Shown here in pieces: positions 36,481 to 45,681 of a stretch of 64,000 bases of DNA (position 1 is the stretch's first letter; each line of letters begins with the position of its first letter). Source of the stretch: Pseudomonas reactans (GTDB taxonomy: Bacteria > Pseudomonadota > Gammaproteobacteria > Pseudomonadales > Pseudomonadaceae); the NCBI RefSeq assembly GCF_013385825.1, contig NZ_JACAPG010000027.1:79857-143856 (forward strand), given 5' to 3'. The translations under genes and the position numbers were made by a program. The notes beneath the pieces were generated by a model. The model saw only the letters and a program-made list of their open reading frames with translations. It searched no databases and was not told the origin of the DNA.

Positions 36481-39400
36481 GCAACCGACAGCCCGGATCA
36501 ACCGCCGTTGCCACAGAGCTCCCGCTCGCGAAGACTGTGGTGGCGGCTGGTGTGGCTGGTTCTGGTAATCGCGCTGGCGGCCCTGGGTTGGGCCGCCAGC
36601 AAGGAAATGCACACCTCGCGCCTGCAGGCCGAACACCTGAGCCGGTTTGCCGCGTCGTTGACCTATCAGGTCAAACCCGGCGCAAGCGATGCCATGGTTT
36701 ACCCCGGCGACGGCCCATTCGACCAGCGCCTGGGCTACAGCGCCCTGAATGAATTCCTGCCACGCCTGCTCAAACGCAATTACCTCGTCCAGGCACAGGC
36801 GCGTTTCTCTCCCGCGCTGATGGATTTCACCCGGCAGGGGCTGTTCGTGCCCTACGCGGAGAAAGTCCAGGCTGGTCTGACCATTACCGATTGCCGTGCC
36901 ATGCCGCTCTACAGCTTCACCTACCCGCAACAGCTTTACGCCAACTTTGCCGCAATCCCGCCGTTGGTGGTGCAAAGTCTGCTGTTTATCGAAGACCGTG
37001 ACTTGCTCGACCCCAAACAACCGTTGGCCAACCCGGCAGTGGACTGGCCGCGCTTTGCCAAGGCGGCCTGGTCGCAGGTGGCGAAGCTCCTGCATTTGCC
37101 TGGGCAAACGGCTGGCGGCAGTACCCTGGCCACGCAGCTGGAAAAATATCGCCACTCGCCTGAAGGCCTGACCCTTTCGGGTGGTGAGAAAATCCGCCAG
37201 ATGCTGTCCGCCAGCGTCAGGGCCTATCAGGCCGGGCCGAACACCCTCGACAGCCGCCAGAATATCGTGCGCGACTACCTCAACAGCGTGCCGCTATCGG
37301 CGGTGCCGGGCCACGGCGAAGTGCACGGCATGGCCGAAGGGTTGCGGGTGTGGTACGGCGCCGACTTCAACCAGGTCAACCAGGCCTTGAGTGATACGGC
37401 TCAAGACCCGGCGAGTTTGGCCAAACGCGGCCTGGCCCTGCGCCAGGTGCTCTCGCTGATGATCGCCCAGCGCCGCCCATCCCATTACCTGAACAAAGGC
37501 CGTGACGAACTCGCACAGTTGACCGACAGCCATCTGCGCTTGCTCGCGCAAAACGCCGTGATCCCGGCCAACCTGTTGGCGGCAGCCCTCGCCAGCCACG
37601 TCACCTACCGCGACTGGCAACAGCAACCGACGATCCAGCCGGTGGAGACCAACAAGGCGATCAACGTTGCCCGCAGCCGTCTCGCCAGCCTACTGAACCG
37701 CCCGCTGTATGACCTCGATCGCCTCGACCTCTCTGCCACCAGCACCTTGCAGGGCGAGTTGCAACAACAGGCCACCGACTACCTCAAGCACCTGGCCGAC
37801 CCGGCGTTCGCCGCGCAAATGGGCCTGCTTGGCCCGCGCCTGCTGACGCCGCAAAGCACGCCGCAGGTGCGCTACAGCTTCACCCTGTTCGAGCTGACGC
37901 CCGATGGCGCGCGCGTGCGGGTGCAAACCGACAACACCGACCAGCCCTTCGACATCAACGACGGCAGCAAGCTGGAGCTGGGCTCCACCGCCAAGCTGCG
38001 GGTGCTGACCACCTACCTGCAAATCATCACCGAGTTGCATGATCGCTACGGCGCAAAAACACCGGCTGAGCTGAAAAAAGTCGACGTACCCGACCAGGAC
38101 CTCCTCTCACGCTGGGCCTTGGACTACCTGGCCCAGAATCCCGACCGCGACCTCTCGAAGATGCTCGACGCGGCCCTCAACCGCACCTATTCGGCCAGCC
38201 CTGGCGAGGCATTTTTCACCGGTGGAGGGCTGCATCGTTTCCATAACTTTCGCAACGAGGACAACGGCCGCAACCCAACTCTGCGCGATGCCCTGCGCGA
38301 GTCGATCAACCTGCCGTTCATTCGTCTGATGCGCGATTTGGTGCGCTACACCACCTATTCGGGCGCAGACAACAGCGCCCAATTGCTCAAGGACGACAAC
38401 GACCCACGCCGCCAGGAATACCTGGCCAAATTCGCCGACCACGAAGGCACCGCATTCCTGCTCAAGTTCTGGAAAAAATACCGCAATAAAGACACCCAGG
38501 CGCGCCTCGACACGTTCATGGACAGCCTGCACCCCACCGCGATCCGCCTGGCCGCCGTGCACCGCTACTTGCTGCCCCAGGCCAGCCAGGAGAGCTTTAA
38601 TACCTTTGTGCGCGCGCACCTGAAAAACGTCAAAACCACCGAAAAACTCACTGACGAGCGCCTCGAAAAACTGTATCAAAGCTATGGCCCCGGCGCCTAT
38701 GACCTGCCCGACCAAGGCTACATCGCCAAGGTGCATCCCCTGGACCTGTGGCTGCTGGGCTACCTGCTCAATCATCCCGAGGCCACCTTCACCGATGTCG
38801 TCAAGGCCAGCGAATTCGAACGCCAGGAAGTCTATAGCTGGCTGTTCAAGAGCCGCCATCAGAGCGCCCGTGACAGCCGTATCCGCACCATGCTGGAGAT
38901 CGAAGCGTTCCTGGATATCCACCAGCGCTGGCAGGCGGTGGGCTACCCGTTCGATCACCTGGTGCCGTCGCTGGCCACGGCCATCGGCAGCTCGGGCGAC
39001 CGCCCCGCCGCGCTGGCGGAACTGATGGGGATCATCCTCAATGATGGCGTGCGCTTGCCAGTGCTGCGTATCGACAGCCTGACATTCGCCAGCGGCACGC
39101 CCTATGAAACCCATGTAGTCAATGACCCGCACCGTGGCAAACGCGTGCTACCGAGCGAAGTCGCCACAGCCTTGCGCGGCGCGCTGTCCCAAGTGGTGGA
39201 CGCCGGCACAGCCAAACGCGTGGCCGGCAGCTTCAAACTGGCGGACGGCACACCGCTGGCCATGGGCGGCAAGACCGGCACCGGTGACAACCGCCTGCAA
39301 GCCATGGGCGCCGGTGGGCGCATGCTCAGCTCCAAATCGATCAACCGTACGGCGACCTTTGTGTTCTACATCGGCGAACACCACTTCGGCACACTGACCG

Positions 39401-39531
39401 CCTTTGTGCCAGGCACCTCCGCCCAGCACTTCACCTTCACATCGGCGTTGCCGGTACAGGTGCTCAAAGGCATGGCTCCGATTCTCTACCCGCTACTACA
39501 ACCGCGGGGTTCCGCCACGTGCCTGCGGTAA
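36424..39531 (+). CDS. Divergent class A penicillin-binding protein
   Basis: A 1035-residue membrane-anchored cell-wall synthase, longer than the usual 750-850. One membrane helix is at about 38-59. The glycosyltransferase (GT51) domain follows at about 165-340: the first catalytic Glu is in LFIEDRDLLD, then GGSTLATQLEKY and IVRDYLNSVPL. In the third motif the usual RKxxE reads EKIRQ, so the second Glu seems replaced by Gln. The transpeptidase domain has SxxK as STAK (about 521), SxN as SIN (about 626) and KTG in GGKTGTG (about 948), all intact. An alternative start is the ATG at 36439; ribosome sites are weak for both. It lies between two toxin-family genes. Confidence 0.82.
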   Translation: MDQSTMGALWQTDSNRAALATDSPDQPPLPQSSRSRRLWWRLVWLVLVIALAALGWAASKEMHTSRLQAEHLSRFAASLTYQVKPGASDAMVYPGDGPFDQRLGYSALNEFLPRLLKRNYLVQAQARFSPALMDFTRQGLFVPYAEKVQAGLTITDCRAMPLYSFTYPQQLYANFAAIPPLVVQSLLFIEDRDLLDPKQPLANPAVDWPRFAKAAWSQVAKLLHLPGQTAGGSTLATQLEKYRHSPEGLTLSGGEKIRQMLSASVRAYQAGPNTLDSRQNIVRDYLNSVPLSAVPGHGEVHGMAEGLRVWYGADFNQVNQALSDTAQDPASLAKRGLALRQVLSLMIAQRRPSHYLNKGRDELAQLTDSHLRLLAQNAVIPANLLAAALASHVTYRDWQQQPTIQPVETNKAINVARSRLASLLNRPLYDLDRLDLSATSTLQGELQQQATDYLKHLADPAFAAQMGLLGPRLLTPQSTPQVRYSFTLFELTPDGARVRVQTDNTDQPFDINDGSKLELGSTAKLRVLTTYLQIITELHDRYGAKTPAELKKVDVPDQDLLSRWALDYLAQNPDRDLSKMLDAALNRTYSASPGEAFFTGGGLHRFHNFRNEDNGRNPTLRDALRESINLPFIRLMRDLVRYTTYSGADNSAQLLKDDNDPRRQEYLAKFADHEGTAFLLKFWKKYRNKDTQARLDTFMDSLHPTAIRLAAVHRYLLPQASQESFNTFVRAHLKNVKTTEKLTDERLEKLYQSYGPGAYDLPDQGYIAKVHPLDLWLLGYLLNHPEATFTDVVKASEFERQEVYSWLFKSRHQSARDSRIRTMLEIEAFLDIHQRWQAVGYPFDHLVPSLATAIGSSGDRPAALAELMGIILNDGVRLPVLRIDSLTFASGTPYETHVVNDPHRGKRVLPSEVATALRGALSQVVDAGTAKRVAGSFKLADGTPLAMGGKTGTGDNRLQAMGAGGRMLSSKSINRTATFVFYIGEHHFGTLTAFVPGTSAQHFTFTSALPVQVLKGMAPILYPLLQPRGSATCLR

Positions 39532-39663
39532 GAGGAAGGGATCACGTAGTGCTTATTTAGACCTGACGCTCGCTCGACGCCCATTAGTCTGGGCATCGGC
39601 GTGCGGCCCCTTCCCTGACACCGGCCTGCACGATTCCCCCTATCGCGACAGGAAACCCGCGCT

Positions 39664-41421
39664 ATGCCGTCACAACCCCAACCTTCTGCCGAAGACCTGC
39701 TACGCCGTGTGCCAGTGTGTATCACCGCCATCGAGCACCTGCTGGACGCACAGCCAGACCTGTCAACGGTCATGGCCACTGAACTGCGCCAGGCATTGGC
39801 AAAACGTCTGCCTGCCAGTGCACCGAACCCGGATACGGTTTATCTCAACGAGTACGTTTACGACAATGCGTCGCAGGCAGATCAAGACAGCACCGCACGG
39901 ACACCCCGCATCACCCGCGCACGCAACCTGACCCAGGTGCTTCAAGAGACGATTGCCACCCAAAACGTGCCGACCGCGCTGACCAAGGAGCCGGAAACCG
40001 GCGCCATCAACCAGGCAGTCGGATTCTATGCAACTGCCAACGGCGCCGGCCGCAGCAATGAGATGGAGCCATTGGAAGTCGCAGCAGTCAATCAGTTGAT
40101 CAGTGATCTGCAACTCAACTGCCAGACGCTGTACTTGAATAGTCTCAGGGCGTTCTGGTCATCGCCCCACGCGAGTACGGGTGCACTGAGTGTCTTGGAG
40201 GCTGTGAGTCAAAAGCAGCGTGAGGTATTGACGCTGGAGGCGGACCTGAAACTGCAGGATGCTCGGCAACAGCTCAGCCAAGCCGAGCAAACCCTAAAGA
40301 AAACGCCTGAGGATACCCACGCGCAAGCAGCCGTCACCACGGCCCAGTCACACCTTGAGGTGTTGGTCGAAGGCCGACAATTGATCGAAAACTGCGTGCT
40401 CCATGAGACCACGAACAACGCCACACCGCCGCTCATACTCGGCCTCACGCTGGAATTGACCGACCAGCCTGAATGGGCCGCACCACTCAACGGCTGCTTC
40501 GTACTCACCGAGCGCCTGCATGGGACACGACCGACCGTCCTGTATACCCCGCAATTCGGCGTTGAGTTCTTCATGAATTTCGCCACCCTGGAAAATGCCT
40601 TGCGCCGACGCCTGGTGAGAAGCGACGAAAGAACCCTGCTGCTCGCCAACATCGCCGCCAGCGAACGCTCCGCTGCCACCGACGCGTTAAGAAGTCGGCA
40701 GGCACTCACCTATCCCTCGATCACCGGGCCGGTATTCAGTGCATGCCTTCACGCCCAACGTCGCCAGCAAGAGGCCGATATCGAACAGGCCTTCGGTGCG
40801 TCCCACGCCACGTTCGAAACCCTGGCAGCCAGCGTACGAACCACCCTGGCACTGCCCCTCAAGGGCAACCCTGGGTTGATCGCTCGCATACCCGAATCGC
40901 CGGACCTGACACGTGCCTCTCCCGTCCCACTGACCTTGCCGGACGTTGGGCAACAAACGCACCTGATACAACAGTGGAACTCTCTTAACCAACAACTCGA
41001 CCAAGTACTGGAAAAGGACAAACATCCCTCGCTGCGCGGCGTGCTGACGTCGCTGCTCAAAGAAACCTACCCAGATCTGCCGGCCGACACCGAGCTGGGC
41101 AGCCTGTATGTCAACCGCTACCTCATTGACAGCGATGGCCTGCGTCATTTTGAGTCTTCCCGCCCATTGCTCGAGGCGGCGTGTACCTTGTTGCTTTGGG
41201 ACAACCCCGCAGAGCAAACGCAAGAGGATCAAACTGCCCGAGAAGAGGGCACCGCCACGCTCGACACGTTCGCCGAAGGCGTCTTCAGCAGCCCGACCGC
41301 TTTCAACGAAGTCGACCAGTTGGCCCAGACCGGCACATTACTGGAACTGGCTCACACGCTACAGACACGACTGGCCGAGCAGATCACCACCTATTATGGT
41401 CGATGTACTGGCTGGGTATGA
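39664..41421 (+). CDS. Toxin-family protein, truncated N-terminal portion
   Basis: A 585-residue protein of the same family as the two giant proteins. It has no signal peptide. The segment LLKETYPDLPADTELGSLYV and the last part ending LAEQITTYYG align with KSLYPDLELNLAQ and FAQALTDYWG in the first 200 residues of the 1652-residue protein. Full-length members continue for many hundred residues beyond this point; here the frame ends at 41421, in sequence that is the antisense of a fimbrial adhesin gene. It is therefore probably a remnant. AGGAAA precedes the ATG. Confidence 0.65.
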   Translation: MPSQPQPSAEDLLRRVPVCITAIEHLLDAQPDLSTVMATELRQALAKRLPASAPNPDTVYLNEYVYDNASQADQDSTARTPRITRARNLTQVLQETIATQNVPTALTKEPETGAINQAVGFYATANGAGRSNEMEPLEVAAVNQLISDLQLNCQTLYLNSLRAFWSSPHASTGALSVLEAVSQKQREVLTLEADLKLQDARQQLSQAEQTLKKTPEDTHAQAAVTTAQSHLEVLVEGRQLIENCVLHETTNNATPPLILGLTLELTDQPEWAAPLNGCFVLTERLHGTRPTVLYTPQFGVEFFMNFATLENALRRRLVRSDERTLLLANIAASERSAATDALRSRQALTYPSITGPVFSACLHAQRRQQEADIEQAFGASHATFETLAASVRTTLALPLKGNPGLIARIPESPDLTRASPVPLTLPDVGQQTHLIQQWNSLNQQLDQVLEKDKHPSLRGVLTSLLKETYPDLPADTELGSLYVNRYLIDSDGLRHFESSRPLLEAACTLLLWDNPAEQTQEDQTAREEGTATLDTFAEGVFSSPTAFNEVDQLAQTGTLLELAHTLQTRLAEQITTYYGRCTGWV

Positions 41422-42541
41422 ACTTCTCGGTGCCATGCCCGCTCATTAACAACGGGCGCCGACGGACACCCTGTCCACTTGGATCCGTGAGGCCGAATGG
41501 CAAGCTCACACTCACCTGCAGTGGCACCTTGTCGCCGGCACTGTTACTGACGCCACAGGTATCGCCCATCGGTTGCGAGCAGAACATCTGCATCTTGAAA
41601 TCCGTGGACGTCCACAGGCTGAAGGTCTGGTCTCGGAACAGTCGCTCGGGTGTGCGCCGGTGTTGCTGCCAGGCTTGCCAGCCGCCTTCGGGCACCAAGT
41701 CGATGGCGTCGCCACCGGGGGGGATTTGAACCCTGAAGACATGGTCGACATCGAGGGTGAAGTCGAGTTGGATCACGCTGTCATCCGGCAACATGACATC
41801 CCCCATGTCGATATCGCCGCCTGGGCCCAAGGCAATGGCCAGGTTGCCGGTGTACACACCGGCCTTCATGCCGAGCGGGTTGGGAGTCAGCAACTCGTAG
41901 GCAAAATCGAAGGCGTAGTACTGCAATTCCGGGATGTCAAAGTAGGCGGTCTTGGCACAGAGGCCCTCCACTGGAGCTAGCCAGAACCACAGGTACTGCG
42001 CCGGCCAGGGCACTGCGACGCTGCCCGTTTCGGTGCAAGGTCGGGGGGCCCAATTCCAATCGCCCTGGGGCCCGCCGCCCCACAATTTCTGGTGAGCGTC
42101 CAGGTTGGAGGAAGAGCCCGGCACCAGCTCATAAATCGGCACCGGACTTTTGTAGGTACTGGAGATGCCGGAAATACGGAACCGCAGGTTTTCCGTCTCA
42201 CCGGTTGCCGCTGTCACTGGCAGGTCTTTCCAACCCGACCGGACCTGGAGCATCGCGCCCTGCCGCGGGTTGGTATGGTGGGCAACAATTGGTCCTGTCG
42301 AGTTGAACAGAATGGGTGTATTGATACTGAACAGGTTCTTGGAACGACAGAACACTGAGTATTGGACGTGCGCACAAATACCGGTCACCGGGGTAGTGTT
42401 TTTGAAGCGCACGGCACTCGGGTTGGCGGCATCCGGTGTGAAGGAGGCAGTGATCGGTACAGTTAGTGCCGCCGCAGGCCAGGCAAACAGTGTTAACACA
42501 CAAAACGCCACAGCTTTGATCAAGGGGTTGATGGTTAGCAT
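41384..42541 (-). CDS. CS1/alpha-type fimbrial tip adhesin, probably shortened
   Basis: A 385-residue exported protein with a signal peptide (AVAFCVLTLFAWPAAA) and Cys pairs (GICAHVQYSVFC; MFCSQPMGDTCG). Position after the CS1-type usher and size suggest the CooD/CfaE-like tip protein with a receptor-binding half and a pilin half. The start chosen is the ATG at 42541, six bases after AAGGAG; the upstream ATG overlaps the usher stop. The C-terminus ends EKFIPSQYIDHNRW, overlapping the truncated toxin gene by 38 bases on the other strand. A last strand of the pilin domain may be missing. Confidence 0.7.
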   Translation of the reverse strand: MLTINPLIKAVAFCVLTLFAWPAAALTVPITASFTPDAANPSAVRFKNTTPVTGICAHVQYSVFCRSKNLFSINTPILFNSTGPIVAHHTNPRQGAMLQVRSGWKDLPVTAATGETENLRFRISGISSTYKSPVPIYELVPGSSSNLDAHQKLWGGGPQGDWNWAPRPCTETGSVAVPWPAQYLWFWLAPVEGLCAKTAYFDIPELQYYAFDFAYELLTPNPLGMKAGVYTGNLAIALGPGGDIDMGDVMLPDDSVIQLDFTLDVDHVFRVQIPPGGDAIDLVPEGGWQAWQQHRRTPERLFRDQTFSLWTSTDFKMQMFCSQPMGDTCGVSNSAGDKVPLQVSVSLPFGLTDPSGQGVRRRPLLMSGHGTEKFIPSQYIDHNRW

Positions 42542-42552
42542 ACAAAGCTCCT

Positions 42553-45072
42553 TCATCCTGGGCCCCCCGCCATATGAATGGCGTCAGCCAAGGTGTCCGG
42601 CGTGCAGCGCAGATCGCCGATCATCAGTACATCGGTTTCGTTGCGGGCCGTGCTCGGATCGAGACGGAACTGGCAGAGCAACTGGTTGCCGTGACGCACT
42701 TCCAGTGTCGGCGCGCCAGCGTTCATTTCCAGGGAGAAGAAACCGTCCACTTCGCTAACCCCACGGCTGGCGTGATTGATGATGTGATGGCCCTTGAGCG
42801 GAAGGCCCTGAGCGTCTAGCAGGCGACCGAGCACGGTGACGGTTTTCATCACGCGGATCTTGCGGTAATCCACCCCGCCCTTGTTCATGTGATAGGCGCT
42901 GCGCGGTGGCTGGATATTCGCCGACGGCGGGTGGTTGCCTTCGAAGTCGAACGCAACCGAGCCGGATTTGTAGGCGGTGAGCGGAACGAAGTTACGCCCT
43001 GGCCGCAGGGCGGTACTGCCGCCGCTCAAGTCATCGGCGCGCAGGGTGATGTCGTCCAGGTCGGTCTCGACATCGACGATCATGCCCGCGCCATTGCCGT
43101 GGTACTGGCTGGTCAGGGCGATCTTCTGGCCACCGACGACAAAGGTGCTGTTGAGGTTCAAGCCACCGGTAAGGTTGCCATTGAAAGAGGAGCGCTGGGC
43201 GAAGGCATCGCCGGCGAGGATGTCGGTCTGGAAGTTGGTCATGCCGGCCAGGCCGACGCCATAGGTGTCGGTGAGCACAGTGCCCGAGACATTCTGCAAG
43301 ACATGATTGGTGAGGCTTTTGCGGTAGTTGAGCGAGGCATTGTTGTCGCGCTTGCCGTCCCGGGCGGTACGCGAGCCGATGCTGCCCGACCACTGCTCGC
43401 TGGGCCCGCCGAGGGCCAGGTTGAGGGTCAGGTCGACGCCACGGTTACGTTTGTCGCCGGTGCTGCGGCTGGCCGGGCGGTCGAACAACGACAGGCGCCA
43501 GTTGGCGTCACTGCCAAACAACGCGCCGTGCTTGCTCCACCCCAGGTCCAGGCCCACGCCTTCGAGGTTGCCGGTGCTGTGGGACAAGCGCGCGTTGAGG
43601 GCATTCTGGTTAAGCAGGCGATGGTTGATCGACAGCGACGAGGTGCTGGTCTGGCCGACAAAGGTTTGCCGGGTGCGCAGGCGCGTGCCGTCGGGCAGGG
43701 TTTCGTAGGTTCTGCGGGTATCCAGCCAACTGCGGTTGTGGCTGACCACCACACTGCCAGGGCCATAATTGTAGAGGCCTTGCACGTCCATGCCGGTGCC
43801 GTGGTCCTGGGTCTGGTAGACGTTGGCGTAAACGTTCGCGTAGTTAGCCAACGACCAGTCGACCGAGGTGCCGTATTGCATCCGGTCCTGTACCTGGCGA
43901 CCGGACAGCCCGACGATCACGCGTGGATGCAGCAGGTAATTGACCGACGCGCCGGCGGTCATGTCACCCTTGTCGCGTTGCTCCCAGTTATTGAGCAGGG
44001 TGCTCTCGCGACCGGCAAACAGGTTGTAGCGCAAACGCTCATCGTGGTTGCGCCAGTTATTGGGCTTGTACACCAATTCCTGGGTGGTGGCAGTGACCTG
44101 GCCGTCTTCGACCAGCCGCACTTCCACTTCATAGATGCCACCCGGCAGGGGGCGCGTATCCAGGCTCTGCAAACCGGCGGGGACCGCCTGGGTATTGATC
44201 AGCAGGCCGTCACGGTAAATCTCCACCGAACCCTGGCGGTTGGCGGTGATGTAGATCGGGTAGACGCTGGGCTTGGGGTTGTTGACGACCAGGCTGTCGG
44301 AACTGCCGACCATCACGCCGACGGCGATATCCGGCGCTGCGCCAAACGAGCGCGGCTGGCGGTTAAGCCCTTCGGAGGTGGGCGTGAAATACCCCAGGCG
44401 CAGGAACTTGCCTTCGTATTCACGCTGGGCGTACAGCGAATACAGCGCGTGATACAACTTGGTGTCGGGCCCGCCGAGGCGCGCCAGTTGCAGGTTGAGC
44501 ACTTGGCTCCAGTTACCCAGGCTGCTGCTGGCTTCAATGCCGAAACGACCGCCAAGCTCTTGGTCCTGACCACCGTTGAGGTTCAACTGGTTACTGACGA
44601 TCAGCCCTGTGCTGCCTTCTTCGGGCTGGTGGTAATAGCGCTGGTGATCAGTGCCATGCTCGGCGTTCTCCGTGAGGATGGAGACCAGCGATTTTTCCAG
44701 GTTGTAATGCACCGCCAACATCTTCTCCGGGCACTGTTGCGTGCAACTGCCCAGGGCGACGCCTTGTTGCAAATAGGTGCTCCAGATATCGCGCTCACTC
44801 GACTTGATATTACTGTCGGCGATATCGGTGAAGCTCAGCAGAGTAATGCGGTCGTCCCGTGTCAGCACGACCATCGCTTCGCCCATGAATACTTGATCGC
44901 GCTCAACTCGCACAGCCAGGGGTACATCAAAAAAATGCTCTTCGAAATCGCTCGGCAAACCTTTTGCCTGGGCCAGCAAACTGCGCGGCGTCGTGCTGTT
45001 ATCGGTCGCAGCCAAGGCAGCCGAACACGCAAGCAAGGCCAGCGCCGCCGCGATGGGTCTCATCGGGAACAT
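42553..45072 (-). CDS. CS1/alpha-type (TcfC-like) fimbrial usher
   Basis: An 839-residue outer-membrane usher of the CooC/CfaC/TcfC branch. It has a signal peptide, a long beta-rich region containing RLGYFTPTSEGLNRQPRSFG, PVYPIYI-like strand SVYPIYITANRQGSVEIYRD, and a C-terminal carboxypeptidase-regulatory-like domain (VTVLGRLLDAQGLPLKGHHI) ending in a Cys pair (CQFRLD...LRC). It would secrete and assemble the major pilin. It overlaps the ATG upstream of the adhesin gene. No cognate chaperone gene is seen on either side. Confidence 0.88.
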   Translation of the reverse strand: MFPMRPIAAALALLACSAALAATDNSTTPRSLLAQAKGLPSDFEEHFFDVPLAVRVERDQVFMGEAMVVLTRDDRITLLSFTDIADSNIKSSERDIWSTYLQQGVALGSCTQQCPEKMLAVHYNLEKSLVSILTENAEHGTDHQRYYHQPEEGSTGLIVSNQLNLNGGQDQELGGRFGIEASSSLGNWSQVLNLQLARLGGPDTKLYHALYSLYAQREYEGKFLRLGYFTPTSEGLNRQPRSFGAAPDIAVGVMVGSSDSLVVNNPKPSVYPIYITANRQGSVEIYRDGLLINTQAVPAGLQSLDTRPLPGGIYEVEVRLVEDGQVTATTQELVYKPNNWRNHDERLRYNLFAGRESTLLNNWEQRDKGDMTAGASVNYLLHPRVIVGLSGRQVQDRMQYGTSVDWSLANYANVYANVYQTQDHGTGMDVQGLYNYGPGSVVVSHNRSWLDTRRTYETLPDGTRLRTRQTFVGQTSTSSLSINHRLLNQNALNARLSHSTGNLEGVGLDLGWSKHGALFGSDANWRLSLFDRPASRSTGDKRNRGVDLTLNLALGGPSEQWSGSIGSRTARDGKRDNNASLNYRKSLTNHVLQNVSGTVLTDTYGVGLAGMTNFQTDILAGDAFAQRSSFNGNLTGGLNLNSTFVVGGQKIALTSQYHGNGAGMIVDVETDLDDITLRADDLSGGSTALRPGRNFVPLTAYKSGSVAFDFEGNHPPSANIQPPRSAYHMNKGGVDYRKIRVMKTVTVLGRLLDAQGLPLKGHHIINHASRGVSEVDGFFSLEMNAGAPTLEVRHGNQLLCQFRLDPSTARNETDVLMIGDLRCTPDTLADAIHMAGGPG

Positions 45073-45183
45073 GAACTTAATACTCTTTGGCTAACGGCAG
45101 ACCATCTGGAAAAGCGACTGCACACTGAAGGCATGCAGCCGGTGGCGTTATCAATAAGGCCAGGCCTTATTCATGACGGTGAC

Positions 45184-45681
45184 TCACGGGGTAGTGCGTG
45201 GCACGGCGTCGAAGACCACTGCGTAGCTGCCGGTGTACAGGCCGTTCTGCGTGTCAGCCGGCTTGGCTGGGGTGATGACCAAGTCAGCCTGGGTGCCAGG
45301 GGTGGACTGGGGATCATCCACCACTTCCTGCGGCGTGCCGGTCAGGACGATGCCGTTGAAGGTATTGGTCAGCGCGATGCTGTCACTGCCGTTGTACAGC
45401 GCAGCCGCGGTCGGGCCGCCTTCGATGTAGGCATGCACCGAACCGTCGGTATTTTTCACATCGAAGGTGGCACGCAGCGAACTCAACTCGCCGCTGACCG
45501 GGTTGTAGTTCAGGACTTCGTCCCGACCGAAGTTGGGGTCTCGCGGCTGAGCATGGAACTGCTTGGTAGGAATGTCGGCCTTGATGTTGATGGTGGTGCT
45601 GGCATCGTCAACGGCCATGGCGGCCGAAGAACCCAGGACGGCGACAGCGAGCGGGAGCAGAACGGCAAACTTCTTGATCAT
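45184..45681 (-). CDS. CS1-type fimbrial major subunit
   Basis: A 165-residue exported pilin with signal peptide (VLGSSAAMA). The mature start VDDASTTINIKADIPTKQF and the pattern FDVKNTDGSVHAYIEGG are typical of CS1-type major subunits (CooA/CfaB/CblA), which lack the Cys pair of Pap/Fim pilins; no Cys is present here. The start at 45681 is chosen over one seven codons upstream because of the signal peptide shape. It begins the operon pilin-usher-adhesin. Confidence 0.88.
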   Translation of the reverse strand: MIKKFAVLLPLAVAVLGSSAAMAVDDASTTINIKADIPTKQFHAQPRDPNFGRDEVLNYNPVSGELSSLRATFDVKNTDGSVHAYIEGGPTAAALYNGSDSIALTNTFNGIVLTGTPQEVVDDPQSTPGTQADLVITPAKPADTQNGLYTGSYAVVFDAVPRTTP

